Positions 39,410-49,103 are shown, counted from the first letter of the stretch. The stretch: DNA of 64,000 nt from Virgibacillus sp. NKC19-3 (GCF_019837165.1 NZ_JAGYHC010000001.1:1488001-1552000), one strand, 5' to 3'. Made by a program: numbers and translations. Notes: a model not told the origin generated them from the letters alone.

Positions 39410-40834
39410 ATGCACATATTGATTGCAGAAGATGAATTATTGGAGCGAAAAGCATGTAAGAAATTCATTGAAGACAACTTTCATCATATGCTTGTTGTCG
39501 GAGAGGCTGAAAATGGAAGGAAAGCTATTGAGTTAGCTGAGAAGACCAATCCGGATATTATTTTTATGGATATCAAGATGCCAGGTATTGATGGGTTAAC
39601 GGCCATTAAGGAGATCCACAAGTCTCAACCACAGACCAAATTTATATTGCTTTCCGCCTATGATTCGTTCGACTATGCGAAAGAAGCGATGCGGTTTGGG
39701 ATTAAGGATTATATTTTAAAACCTGGGAAAAGGGAAGAAATGATGAAAACAATAGAACGGGTGGAAAGAGAAATTGAAGAGGAACAGGAGAAAAGAAGAA
39801 AAGAAAGTGCACTTTTGAAGGAAAAATTTATAATAAAATTGATGCAACCTGCCTCCTTTGATGAAGAGATGATCGAACTACAAAAAGCGTTATTTCCTGA
39901 CATGAAAAGTGGCTGTTTTTTCGTGATAAAGCCAACGGTTGATAATCATCTAGAATCTATTAAGAACGCTATTAAAGCAATGATTTCACATTCTACTATA
40001 GTACTTCAAACCCGGGAAGTTACGGTTATATGTATGATTGCACCAACGATACTTGAAAAGTCAGCGATATTAACATTAGCTAGAAAGCTAAATTATGAAC
40101 TTGATGACAAGCTGTTCATTGGAATGGGTTTTCCATACATTTCTTTAGATAATCTCTCGAAATCCTATTTTGAAGCATATGAGGCTTGTTTACTTCTAGC
40201 TTCAGAGAACAACAGAAAATACGGATTCCTTCAAACAAATCATTCACGACGAAATGAAGAAAGTCCTATTACTCAAATAGGTCATATGGTTGAAAAGGGA
40301 CATAGTAATGGTGCAAAAATGTATTTTAAAAAATATCAGGAAACGCTGACAGATAGTGAAAAAGAAGCACTGTATATGGAGCTAAAAATGATATTCACGA
40401 CGCATGATATTGCTATGCCTAGATATTCATTTACTTCACTGCAAACGGATCAGGATTGGTACTCCTTTCTTCATTTATGCTGTATGAAACTAAGTGAATT
40501 TCATCAGTCGAAACAATATGGTTTTCAGGCAAGAAAATACATCCTTGCGCATTTCGCAGAAACAATAACATTGGAAAATGTTGCAGCTTCCGTGAATTTA
40601 AGTCCGAATTATTTATCGAATCTGTTTAAGCAGGAATTCGGGGAGACCTTTATTGATTTTGTAACAAAGGTTCGTTTGCAAAAAGCAAAAGAATTAATGG
40701 AGCTTAATTGGTATTCCTTAAAAGAAATTAGTTTCATGGTCGGGTATAATGATCCAAATTATTTTAGTCGAGTTTTTAAAAAATATTATCATGAATCTCC
40801 GAAGCAGTTTCAACAAGGTATCTTTGAAAAGTGA
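39410..40834 (+). CDS. Response regulator with AraC-type DNA-binding domain, YesN type
   Basis: 474 aa. The receiver domain (1-120) begins HILIAEDELLERKACKKF, with phospho-acceptor Asp54 in IIFMDIKMPGIDG and the Lys of YILKPGKREE. A middle region (about 130-365) of unknown fold follows. The C-terminal AraC HTH pair (about 375-474) includes ITLENVAASVNLSPNYLSNLF and LKEISFMVGYNDPNYFSRVFKKYYHESPKQF. It lies 17 bases after the kinase gene and next to the transporter at 40935, its most probable target. Confidence 0.93.
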   Translation: MHILIAEDELLERKACKKFIEDNFHHMLVVGEAENGRKAIELAEKTNPDIIFMDIKMPGIDGLTAIKEIHKSQPQTKFILLSAYDSFDYAKEAMRFGIKDYILKPGKREEMMKTIERVEREIEEEQEKRRKESALLKEKFIIKLMQPASFDEEMIELQKALFPDMKSGCFFVIKPTVDNHLESIKNAIKAMISHSTIVLQTREVTVICMIAPTILEKSAILTLARKLNYELDDKLFIGMGFPYISLDNLSKSYFEAYEACLLLASENNRKYGFLQTNHSRRNEESPITQIGHMVEKGHSNGAKMYFKKYQETLTDSEKEALYMELKMIFTTHDIAMPRYSFTSLQTDQDWYSFLHLCCMKLSEFHQSKQYGFQARKYILAHFAETITLENVAASVNLSPNYLSNLFKQEFGETFIDFVTKVRLQKAKELMELNWYSLKEISFMVGYNDPNYFSRVFKKYYHESPKQFQQGIFEK

Positions 40835-40890
40835 AGAAAAACGTAAAATAATACAGTTTATTTCACCCATGAAATGGCTTCACTTTTTTT
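40827..40890 (+). terminator. Possible terminator between the response regulator and the next transporter
   Basis: AAAAGTGAAG (40827-40836, containing the TGA stop) pairs with CTTCACTTTT (40878-40887), followed by TTT. The long interior holds a small TTTCA/TGAAA hairpin. Partial termination is likely. Confidence 0.5.
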
Positions 40891-40934
40891 ATAATAGATA
40901 ATGGGAGTGATATCAATAAGAGGGGGAGTTATTC

Positions 40935-42236
40935 GTGAAGAAAGTATATGGGATAGTCATATTTGTTGCACTTGTACTCTTGATAGCTGCATGTAGTGCG
41001 GATTCGTCAGGTGACATGGAATCAGACGGTGGTTCGGATGAAAATGAAAGCAGCGATAGTTCAAGTGGTGAAGTGGAAATCTTCAGTTGGTGGACTGGAG
41101 CTGGAGAAGAAGATGGATTACTTGCATTTATTGATTTATTCGAAGAGAAACATCCGGACATTACGGTTGAAAATGCAGCAGTAGCTGGCGGTGCGGGAAC
41201 GAATGCCAAAGCAGTGCTGGCAACACGAATGCAAGGAAATGATCCGCCATCAACATTTCAAGTACATGGTGGCGAGGAACTGAACAAAAGTTGGGTTGCC
41301 GCAGATAAAATGGAGCCATTAAATGATTTGTTTGAAGAAAATGAGTGGATGGATAAATTTCCTGAAGAATTAATTGAGCTAGTAAGTGAGGGTGATGACA
41401 TTTACTCTGTACCTGTAAATATTCACCGTGGGAATGTTTTCTTCTATAATATGGAAATATTTGAAGAGAATGATATTGAGGTACCTACATCTTTTGATGA
41501 ATTTTTTGCCGCGGCGGAGCAATTAGAGGAAGCTGGTATAACCCCAATCGCATTAGGCGACAAAGAATCATGGCCTGCAACACAGGTTTTTGAAAACATT
41601 CTCTTAGGTGTCTTAGGGCCAGATGATTACCAAAATCTTTTTGCAGGTGAAATTGAATTTGATGATGAACGGGTTGTGGAAGCGATAGAAATCTTCGGGC
41701 AAATGCTTGATTATGTGAACGAGGATCATGCATCCCGTAATTGGCAAGATGCTGCTCAGCTTGTCGCAAGTGGTGAAGCTGCGATGATTAATATGGGCGA
41801 CTGGGCAAAAGGCTATTTTGCAAATGATTTGGATTTGGAAACAAATGAAGACTTTGGGTATTTTCCATTTCCGGATACGGATGGTGAATTTCAGGTAATC
41901 ACGGATACATTCGGATTACCAAAAGGGGTGGAGAACACAGAAGAAGTTGAGAAATTCTTGACAGAATTTGGATCCGTAGAAGGTCAGGATACGTTCAACC
42001 CTTTAAAAGGGGGAATTCCTGCTCGAGTAGATGCCGATCCGGAAGAATATGATGAATACGGGAAAGATGCAATGGAAGATTTCACGAATTCCAGATTAGT
42101 ACCAAGTCTCGCACATGGATCAGCGGCATCGGAAGGATTTTTAACAAAAGCGAATCAAGCTGTAAACATATTTGTGACACAAGGAGATATTGATAATTTT
42201 ATTCAAGCGTTAGAAAACGCAGCACCTGAGATGTAG
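40935..42236 (+). CDS. Sugar ABC transporter substrate-binding lipoprotein, glucose/mannose-like
   Basis: 433-aa SBP with lipobox LIAAC and lipidated Cys20, then an acidic linker. EIFSWWTGAGEEDGLLAFIDLF and the following GGAGTNAKAVLATRMQGNDPPSTFQVHGGEE are characteristic of the family 1 SBPs that bind glucose, mannose or related monosaccharides in Gram-negatives and Thermus (from memory). GTG 40935 is 8 bases after GAGGGGGAG. It follows the YesMN-type genes, which likely regulate it. The monosaccharide versus oligosaccharide question cannot be settled here. Confidence 0.88.
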   Translation: MKKVYGIVIFVALVLLIAACSADSSGDMESDGGSDENESSDSSSGEVEIFSWWTGAGEEDGLLAFIDLFEEKHPDITVENAAVAGGAGTNAKAVLATRMQGNDPPSTFQVHGGEELNKSWVAADKMEPLNDLFEENEWMDKFPEELIELVSEGDDIYSVPVNIHRGNVFFYNMEIFEENDIEVPTSFDEFFAAAEQLEEAGITPIALGDKESWPATQVFENILLGVLGPDDYQNLFAGEIEFDDERVVEAIEIFGQMLDYVNEDHASRNWQDAAQLVASGEAAMINMGDWAKGYFANDLDLETNEDFGYFPFPDTDGEFQVITDTFGLPKGVENTEEVEKFLTEFGSVEGQDTFNPLKGGIPARVDADPEEYDEYGKDAMEDFTNSRLVPSLAHGSAASEGFLTKANQAVNIFVTQGDIDNFIQALENAAPEM

Positions 42237-42248
42237 TGAATAATTTTC

Positions 42249-42276
42249 TAGGAGGCTGTCTCTTGACGGCCTCCTA
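42249..42276 (+). promoter_or_regulatory. Intercistronic hairpin between the SBP and permease genes
   Basis: TAGGAGGC (42249-42256) and GCCTCCTA (42269-42276) form a perfect 8-bp stem with a 12-base loop. In sugar ABC operons such hairpins protect the upstream SBP mRNA and lower permease expression, giving SBP excess. Here the stem also carries decoy ribosome-site and anti-ribosome-site sequences. Confidence 0.6.
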
Positions 42277-42307
42277 TTCATTAAGCCTTAATGTCAGGAG
42301 GGTATGT

Positions 42308-43246
42308 ATGGCGAAAGGTACACAGATAAAGAACAAGCGAAAAATTTCAAAAGATCAATGGACAGCGATATGTTTTTTGATTCCATCCCTTTTTCTTATT
42401 CTTGTTTTTGTTTATGGGTTTATCGGGTGGACGGGATATGTTTCGTTAAGTAATTATAATTCACTGGTACCGGATTTTTCATTTGCAGGACTAAAAAATT
42501 ATATCTATTTATTCCAGGATTTCAGGTTCCAGTCGGATTTGCGTAATACATTATTTTTCACTATTTTCTTTATTGGTATGGTTATTGTAATGGGGCTGGG
42601 CTTAGCCATATTAATCGATCAGAAGCTAAAAGGGGAAACGATTTTCCGTAATATTTTTCTATTTCCGATGGCTTTATCTTTTGTCGTTACGGGAGTTGTA
42701 TGGCAATGGTTACTGAATCCTTCTACCGGATTTAATCAGTTTTTACAGGTGTTTGGAATCCAACCAAAATGGTATACGGATACAAATATTCTGGCAGGTT
42801 TTGAGTGGGGAAATATTGAATTTGGTTTACCAATTGCTATTATAGCGGTGGTTATTGCTGCAGTATGGCAAATGACAGGCTTTTCCCTAGCAATGTATTT
42901 AGCCGGATTGCGCGGAATCCCGGACGAACTACGCGAAGCGGCTCGTATGGACGGAGCAAGTGAGTTTCAAGTTTATCGAAAAGTTGTTTTGCCTATGCTT
43001 CTGCCAATTACAATGAGTGTTGTTATTATTATGGCACATATTTCCCTGAAAATATTTGATTTAATTTATGCGATGACAGGTCCAGGTGCTAATTTCGTTA
43101 CCGATGTACCTGGCGTTTATATGTTTGAAACCACGTTTAGAGGAAATTATTATGCGAATGGCGCTGCGATAGCCATTATCATGTTACTCCTAGTGGCAGT
43201 ATTTATTGTTCCATACTTATGGAGCAACAGAAAGGGTGATCGTTAA
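42308..43246 (+). CDS. Sugar ABC transporter permease (MalF type), second transporter
   Basis: 312-aa CUT1 permease. ATG 42308 (MAKGTQIKNKRKISKDQW) follows AGGAGGGT; the reading frame extends upstream but only through the hairpin. About six helices. The EAA loop reads LREAARMDGASEFQVYRKVVLPML, and MTGPGANFVTDVPGVYMFETTF is typical of glucose/mannose-type permeases. It overlaps the next gene in TAATG. Confidence 0.92.
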   Translation: MAKGTQIKNKRKISKDQWTAICFLIPSLFLILVFVYGFIGWTGYVSLSNYNSLVPDFSFAGLKNYIYLFQDFRFQSDLRNTLFFTIFFIGMVIVMGLGLAILIDQKLKGETIFRNIFLFPMALSFVVTGVVWQWLLNPSTGFNQFLQVFGIQPKWYTDTNILAGFEWGNIEFGLPIAIIAVVIAAVWQMTGFSLAMYLAGLRGIPDELREAARMDGASEFQVYRKVVLPMLLPITMSVVIIMAHISLKIFDLIYAMTGPGANFVTDVPGVYMFETTFRGNYYANGAAIAIIMLLLVAVFIVPYLWSNRKGDR

Positions 43247-44067
43247 TGGCGTCAGTTCCTTTTGGTAAAATAATTAAATATGCTTTGTTAATCTTTTTTG
43301 CGGTTATTTTTTTAATGCCTGTTTACGTGATTATTGTTACAAGTTTAAAGCCACTCGATGAAGTTTCGTTAGAGAGCATGTGGGCATTGCCGACATCGAT
43401 AGATTTTAGTTCTTACGGGGCAGCTATTTCGCAATTAGCCCCGAATTTTATGAATAGTGTTTACTTGGTTGTACCTGCAACCTTACTTTCAGCACTGCTT
43501 GGTGCGATGAACGGTTATGTTTTGTCAAAATGGAAGTTTAAGGGAGCTAATACGCTATTTACATTGATTTTATTTGGCATGTTTATTCCTTATCAGAGTA
43601 TTTTAATCCCAATGATCCAATTTTTACGAACGATAGAATTATATAATACGATCCCGGGCTTGATTCTCGTACATGTTGTATATGGTCTGCCAATTACAAC
43701 ATTGATGTTCCGGAATTTCTATGCAAATATTCCTGATTCCATGATTGAGTCAGCGAAGATAGATGGAGCCAGTTTCCTGGGGGTATTTAGGCATATTATT
43801 ATTCCACTGTCAATTACAGGGTTTGTTGTTGTGGCGATCTGGCAATTTACGAACATATGGAATGAATTTTTATTTGCAGTCACGGTTACGACTTCAGATA
43901 AACAACCAATTATGGTAGCCTTACAAAATCTATCCGGAAGTCAAATGGTAGAATGGAACGTACAAATGGCAGGGGCGTTAATTGCCGCAATGCCGACATT
44001 GCTTGTGTATATATTTCTAGGGAAATATTTTGTGCGTGGGCTTTTGGCAGGGTCTGTGAAGGGGTAG
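43246..44067 (+). CDS. Sugar ABC transporter permease (MalG type), second transporter
   Basis: 273-aa CUT1 permease starting in the TAATG overlap with the previous gene. Six predicted helices, with EAA loop IESAKIDGASFLGVFRHIIIPLS and C-terminal FVRGLLAGSVKG. It completes the SBP-permease-permease set; the ATPase must be encoded elsewhere. A strong hairpin terminator follows after about 115 bases. Confidence 0.93.
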   Translation: MASVPFGKIIKYALLIFFAVIFLMPVYVIIVTSLKPLDEVSLESMWALPTSIDFSSYGAAISQLAPNFMNSVYLVVPATLLSALLGAMNGYVLSKWKFKGANTLFTLILFGMFIPYQSILIPMIQFLRTIELYNTIPGLILVHVVYGLPITTLMFRNFYANIPDSMIESAKIDGASFLGVFRHIIIPLSITGFVVVAIWQFTNIWNEFLFAVTVTTSDKQPIMVALQNLSGSQMVEWNVQMAGALIAAMPTLLVYIFLGKYFVRGLLAGSVKG

Positions 44068-44182
44068 GTTGGAAAGTTATTATGATGCGCTGTTTGGTTT
44101 TCAATGATGCAGTATTTTTAATGGGCCATTTGGATATTACTTTTAAAGGTTGGAATAACTTGAGGATTGTGATTAAGTTCCA

Positions 44183-44214
44183 AGAAGTAGGAGGGAGAAA
44201 GCCCTCCTACTTCT
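44183..44214. terminator. Bidirectional hairpin terminator between convergent genes
   Basis: AGAAGTAGGAGGG (44183-44195) and CCCTCCTACTTCT (44202-44214) form a perfect 13-bp stem with a 6-base loop. It directly abuts the stop codon of the convergent GH85 gene (44215-44217). Confidence 0.75.
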
Positions 44215-47200
44215 CTACAATATTTCTTTATAATTTTTGATAACTTCATCTGTATATGCTTTAAGTGATTTTAAGGCTTCTCCAGAAATTAGGTCATTTT
44301 CCAGTTGGTGATCCAGTAACGTTTTAAAACCATTTAAATGATTGAGGGTCTTATCCTTTTTTCCTTGCTCAACATAATGTTCAATAGCTGTTAAATGCGT
44401 CTTTAACGCATGAAGAGTGTCGCTACCTGAAAGTTCCCTTTTGAGATCCAAATGATGTAAAGCTAACTGAAGATCAGCTACAGTTAAATTCTCACTTAAA
44501 TAACCCGCACTATACCTCAGGCTTTCATCTGCTCCCGGTGTTTGTATAGTGTAATAGATCCTTCCTGCTTCATCTCCCAAGTCCAGATTTTCAAATGTTA
44601 CGGCTTCATCATCTTCCTTTGCTTTTTTTTCAGCTAGTACGTCTTTCGTTTCTAAAGATTTATATAATCTTACAACTTGGTCTTTTTCAACATTTTCAAT
44701 AGTGACTTCATCATTTGCACCTTCATTATTTTTAGCTGACGCGAAATGCATCATAAGATTTTCGGTCTTAGGTGTTTTTTCGCTTTCGAATAGTTGCCAC
44801 TCATTAATACGAATAGCTTCCCATGGTGATGAACCACTGTTATGAATTTGTAATTTAAATTCACTGGAAGTAACTGGTTCGTCTAAAACAATATCTGTTA
44901 TTGCATCTTCATTATCTGTTATTCTTTCTGCACTTGTCCATTCACCATTTTCTGTTTTGTAAAGAAGTTCAAAATCCACTGTATTCATATTTTTTTCTTC
45001 TCCGCCTGATTCAGCATGTTCAACTCTCCATCGACGGATTGTTTTCTCTTCCCCCATATCTATTGTTATATATCCTTCTTGTTCATCAGTTGCTGCCCAT
45101 TTAGTACTTGATAATCCATCTAAAGCATTAGAAGCTGGTTCCGTAGTATTTTCAAATGAAACATCTGTAACATTAGCATTTAACGCCACATTTGGTGAAG
45201 GAGGATTCTGGTCATATTCTGTTGCATCAATATCCAGCCCCCAATCAAAGTTGGTTGTTGCTGTCTTCCCACGTTCAAAAGTTTCATTAACAGGCACAAC
45301 TTTAAGTGTTGTTATATTATCACTAGAGGCGTTTTCCTCCGTTCTGGTGATATTGGGTGTATAAAAATGATTATTTGGAGTAACACCTAAAAGTTTATCA
45401 TCTCCTTGTGCGTTTTCTTGATAAACTTCATAATGTTGTACATCCTCTTTTGGAGTCCAACTTAAACGAGCTTCTGCTTCATCAGCAGTTTTTAACATTT
45501 TTTCTTCTACTTTAGCATCTTCGAGTACTGCAATAGGACTTTCCTCATCATACAGAGAGATTTGTCCTAAATTAATGGAATAATCATCTATTTCATCTGT
45601 ATTTTTGATATTTAAACTTACGGCGTAAGCTGTTTTGCCAGCGTCTTCGCCTAAATCAAGTTCAATTGTTTCCCAGTTCTTCTTATTATCTGGTAGTGGA
45701 TAATAGGTCATATCTTCTTTTGAATAATCTTCATTATACGCTACACCTAATGAAACATCAGCTCCTGGCTTATTTTGATAAACTAGACGTATTTTTGTTG
45801 AATTTTTAATGGAAAGGTCTGTGCTATATAACATAATGTCATTCTCAGAATTTGCTTCAAGATCTCCAGTGAATTTTAAAGAATTTCCGCCATTGTAGGC
45901 CTTTTCAAAGTCGTATTCACTATTTAAGTTGCTTCCTTCTCCTCGAATCCACCAGCGCCATGTTGGCATAATATCTTGAATAGAACGATTATTCCATTCT
46001 TGCGAACTTACTTCTTTCCCGTTTGCGTAATATTTTTTACCATGACCGCTATTGAAATTACTAGTAAAGGGTTTACTTTGGATAACCGATGAATCGGTAG
46101 CAAACCGAGCCATCCCTTTCCAATCTTCTGAGTCATTTGCTAATGAAGGGTCACCTTGTGGTCCAGTCCAAAGATAATTTTCCTTATTATGAAAATCAGC
46201 TGGGTTATCTGCCATCCCCATTGTAGAATTAGGCGTGTACAAAGCAATGGAAACTTTAGATTGGTCCTGATCATTTAGTAGTGCATCAGTATTTATTTTT
46301 GTGTTATAGGAATTCTGCTGTAGTTCAAAACCAGCATAAGCATTATAAGGCGAGTGATCATGCTTGTTCATCGTTGAAACAGTTGTATCAATTTCATTGA
46401 TTCCCCAATTATAATTCAAAAAGAATTCATCAACTGCATAAGCGCCATCCTCAGCCCGTTCCACATACATGTCATTTATTTCATTCACGGCATTCTGATA
46501 TGAGATGGTGCCGTCGTTAGCTTGAGAATCATACCAGTTAATATTCAAATCTGAGTTACGTTTAAGATATCGCATCATCTCATTCATCTGTGTTGCTGTT
46601 TCTTTATTAACACCTGAAGTTTCCTGATTAAAAAAATAACCATCAAAACCATAGTATTGTGCTATTTCTATCATTTTTTCGGCAACAGGAAACGATCCAT
46701 CTTCTGCTTGTTGAGTAAAATCTTCAATCTCAGCCAAGGTTTCTGGTGAACCTGGCCCCCAAGGAAAACCTATTGAAGCATATACAGGGACTCCATTTCG
46801 ATGGGCTGCGTCTACAATATCTGGTGATGGTAATGCGAATACACCTTCTTTGTTAGGAGCACCTGGCCAATATATATAAGATTCTAGAAGTTGCCAGTTG
46901 TCAAAGGCATATACATTAAAATCATTACTACCTACAGAACTTGATAAATCATGGTCTATCGTCGTAATGGCTGCTGACGTAATACCAACATCATGGTTTG
47001 CTAATGGATTAACTTGGTGACCTTTAAATCTTTCCTTGTTTAACGATATACTGGATTGATTCAATTTTGCATCTGGATCATCATTAGGCGACCACTTCAA
47101 AAGTGATTCAACATTAAAAGCCGGAGCTACTGGTTGTAAGCTCAATTCATTCTTATACCTTTCATTGATGGCACCGCTTTCATCTCCTTCAGCAAATATA

Positions 47201-47283
47201 ACAGTTGATGTAGAAAAGGTTATTAATGTTAATAAAGTAATTGAAATAATAAAATGATAGTGTTTCAAATTATTTTTGAACAT
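44215..47283 (-). CDS. Secreted GH85 endo-beta-N-acetylglucosaminidase (N-glycan releasing)
   Basis: 1022 aa from ATG 47283, 6 bases after GGGAG. Signal peptide (about 1-30, VIFAEG). The GH85 barrel (about 85-420) includes NVYAFDNWQLLESYIYWPGAP, VPVYASIGFPWG and the catalytic DGYFFNQETSG. Asn219 and Glu221 form the N-x-E pair of GH85, which cuts between the two core GlcNAc residues of N-glycans by substrate-assisted catalysis. Beta-sandwich modules follow, then a CBM32/discoidin-like domain (about 700-835; ASNALDGLSSTKWAATDEQ and FKLQIHNSGSSPWEAIRINEW). A C-terminal FIMAH-like module (about 945-1022) is shared with GH92 and GH30. There is no LPxTG anchor. It is divergent from ROK repressor 2, and a cre-like site lies upstream. 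It defines this region as an N-glycan utilisation locus. Confidence 0.93.
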   Translation of the reverse strand: MFKNNLKHYHFIISITLLTLITFSTSTVIFAEGDESGAINERYKNELSLQPVAPAFNVESLLKWSPNDDPDAKLNQSSISLNKERFKGHQVNPLANHDVGITSAAITTIDHDLSSSVGSNDFNVYAFDNWQLLESYIYWPGAPNKEGVFALPSPDIVDAAHRNGVPVYASIGFPWGPGSPETLAEIEDFTQQAEDGSFPVAEKMIEIAQYYGFDGYFFNQETSGVNKETATQMNEMMRYLKRNSDLNINWYDSQANDGTISYQNAVNEINDMYVERAEDGAYAVDEFFLNYNWGINEIDTTVSTMNKHDHSPYNAYAGFELQQNSYNTKINTDALLNDQDQSKVSIALYTPNSTMGMADNPADFHNKENYLWTGPQGDPSLANDSEDWKGMARFATDSSVIQSKPFTSNFNSGHGKKYYANGKEVSSQEWNNRSIQDIMPTWRWWIRGEGSNLNSEYDFEKAYNGGNSLKFTGDLEANSENDIMLYSTDLSIKNSTKIRLVYQNKPGADVSLGVAYNEDYSKEDMTYYPLPDNKKNWETIELDLGEDAGKTAYAVSLNIKNTDEIDDYSINLGQISLYDEESPIAVLEDAKVEEKMLKTADEAEARLSWTPKEDVQHYEVYQENAQGDDKLLGVTPNNHFYTPNITRTEENASSDNITTLKVVPVNETFERGKTATTNFDWGLDIDATEYDQNPPSPNVALNANVTDVSFENTTEPASNALDGLSSTKWAATDEQEGYITIDMGEEKTIRRWRVEHAESGGEEKNMNTVDFELLYKTENGEWTSAERITDNEDAITDIVLDEPVTSSEFKLQIHNSGSSPWEAIRINEWQLFESEKTPKTENLMMHFASAKNNEGANDEVTIENVEKDQVVRLYKSLETKDVLAEKKAKEDDEAVTFENLDLGDEAGRIYYTIQTPGADESLRYSAGYLSENLTVADLQLALHHLDLKRELSGSDTLHALKTHLTAIEHYVEQGKKDKTLNHLNGFKTLLDHQLENDLISGEALKSLKAYTDEVIKNYKEIL

Positions 47284-47842
47284 AATATACTCCCTCATAG
47301 TAATGTTATAAAAAAATATTCTGTTTTCTGATCACTTCTTAAACACTGGTTTTAGGAAAATTACTGTGGAGCTATACGGCGATTAGAATAAGAAATATTC
47401 TAATTACAAATAATCCATTCTAAGGAGCAAATTAGTTTAAGCATACCTTATTCCTCCACATTACTTATCGTTGATCATCTCCTTAGCATATAAGTTTATA
47501 AAACTGAAGAGCAATTCTAATCTACAAATTATTCCTCCTTTCATGCATTCTTTCTTACAAGGTAGAAATTAAACGCTTACAAGATAACTTAAAAAAATAA
47601 GTTAAAACCTAAACTAATTAAAATACATTTAATAAGTTTATAGGATTATACCATAGACAATAATTATTTGTAAATAAAATTTAGTTATTTACAGAAATAA
47701 TAGAACATGTTAAACTACTTATTAATAATAGTTTAAAAAGTATTGGGGTTTAAATCTGAAAGGTGTTTTTTATCATTATTTGAAAGCGATTTTAAATAAT
47801 GATCTTATTATAACCAATCTAATAAGATCTGAGGGGAATCAA
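47284..47842. promoter_or_regulatory. Divergent control region between GH85 and ROK repressor 2
   Basis: About 560 bp, very AT-rich, without a supportable gene. It holds a cre-like site ATTAAACGCTTACA (47568-47581, 12 of 14), an inverted repeat TTAAACTA-N11-TAGTTTAA (47710-47717 and 47729-47736) resembling a ROK operator, and a second cre-like site TGAAAGCGATTTTA (47781-47794, 13 of 14). Related half-sites TTAGTTTAA and CTAAACTAA occur near 47435 and 47611. Confidence 0.5.
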
Positions 47843-49057
47843 ATGACTGATCAGTTTGTAAATGGTAACACAGTTAAGCAGGCTAATCGCTCCTTTATTC
47901 TAAAGGATATTCGCCAAAGCGGTCCCATTACAAAAATAGATCTGGCCCGTAAATTCGATTTAACATTTTCGGCTGTCGGAAATATAATTACAGAATTTTC
48001 CGAGGCGGGACTGATAAAAGAAGCCGGATATGGTGAGTCTAGCGGTGGGAGACCTCCTGTTTTATATGAGATGAAATGGGATAGTGTTTATGTGATAGCG
48101 TTGGTAATCGGTGTTAGGGAAATTTCTGCTTGCCTGGTTAATTTAAAGGGGGAAGTTAGCGATGAAATTATAGCAGAAGAAGATTCCAAACCTTTAATTG
48201 AGAGGGTTTATAATCTAATCGACCAGCTATTGGAGCGAATCGCTATTGATATTTCTAAAATATCAGGGATAGGTGTATCTGCTCCTGGACCGATTGATAC
48301 TACTGATGGAAAGATGTTGACACCACCTAACCTAGAAGGCGTCAGGAATATTAGCTTTCAACGTTTGCTTGAAGATCGATATAAATGGCCAACCATCCTC
48401 GAGAAAGATGCTAATGCTTTTGCTTTAGCTGAACAATGGTTCGGCGATGTAGAACCGAATGAAGATATCCTGTACATTTATAATGATCAGGGGCTTGGTG
48501 GTGGTCTTATCATCGATTCTCGGATTCACCGTGGAATTGGTAATGGTGCCGGTGAAATTGGTCATATGGTTATCGATATTGATGGCCCAAAGTGTAATTG
48601 TGGTAATTTTGGTTGCTTGGAAACGCTTAGTTCAGGTATTGCTATTCAAAGACGAGTGAAAGAAGAGATTCGACGTGGATATCCAACAAGCCTTGCTGAT
48701 GACTACCTTAATAATGGGAAAGAACCTACAATAGAGAATATTGTTCAACAAGCAGAAGAAGGGGACAAGTTAGCACTCGAAGTTTTGCATGAGGCAGAAA
48801 GATATTTAGGACTTGGATTAGCTAATGCTATTAATTTATTTGCCCCTGATCAGGTGATTTTTGGAGGAATGGTTGCAAAACTTTATCCTAAAATGATTAA
48901 TACTGCAGAAAAAATTGCGAAAGAGCGTGCACTTTCACCATATGCAAGAAATATTATTTTTGCAGAGTCCGCTTTTAATCATCAATCAAATTCCATCGGG
49001 GCTGCATCAGTCATTCACCAAAAATTGTTTGATTATCCTGAAGGAACCATTATTTAA
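47843..49057 (+). CDS. ROK-family transcriptional repressor 2, N-glycan locus
   Basis: 404 aa from ATG 47843, after GAGGGGAATCAA; an upstream in-frame TTG would add 21 codons over a cre-like site and is unlikely. The N-terminal winged HTH (about 15-75) contains ILKDIRQSGPITKIDLARKF and FSAVGNIITEFSEAGLIKE. The ROK domain has LGGGLIIDSRIHRGIGNGAGEIGHMVID and the zinc motif C251-x-C253-x4-C258 (CNCGNFGCLE). It sits between GH85 (divergent) and the mannosidase/transporter operon (same direction), so it probably represses both until a mannose- or GlcNAc-containing effector appears (inference). Confidence 0.9.
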   Translation: MTDQFVNGNTVKQANRSFILKDIRQSGPITKIDLARKFDLTFSAVGNIITEFSEAGLIKEAGYGESSGGRPPVLYEMKWDSVYVIALVIGVREISACLVNLKGEVSDEIIAEEDSKPLIERVYNLIDQLLERIAIDISKISGIGVSAPGPIDTTDGKMLTPPNLEGVRNISFQRLLEDRYKWPTILEKDANAFALAEQWFGDVEPNEDILYIYNDQGLGGGLIIDSRIHRGIGNGAGEIGHMVIDIDGPKCNCGNFGCLETLSSGIAIQRRVKEEIRRGYPTSLADDYLNNGKEPTIENIVQQAEEGDKLALEVLHEAERYLGLGLANAINLFAPDQVIFGGMVAKLYPKMINTAEKIAKERALSPYARNIIFAESAFNHQSNSIGAASVIHQKLFDYPEGTII

Positions 49058-49061
49058 AAAA

Positions 49062-49103
49062 CTTCTCCTTAAATTAATAAATATTTATTAATTTAAGGAG
49101 AAG
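49062..49103. terminator. 42-bp perfect palindrome after ROK repressor 2
   Basis: The arms 49062-49081 and 49084-49103 are exact reverse complements separated by TA; the outer part is CTTCTCC/GGAGAAG and the centre is A+T. The plus side lacks a T-tract; on the minus strand it is followed by TTTTTT. It may be a terminator, but the inner AT-rich half also resembles the operator candidates elsewhere. Confidence 0.6.

Noticed and set aside
47562-47760. Origin-like or riboswitch-like AT-rich region
   Set aside because: No DnaA-box cluster and no aptamer-like conserved core could be recognised; ordinary AT-rich promoter DNA explains it.
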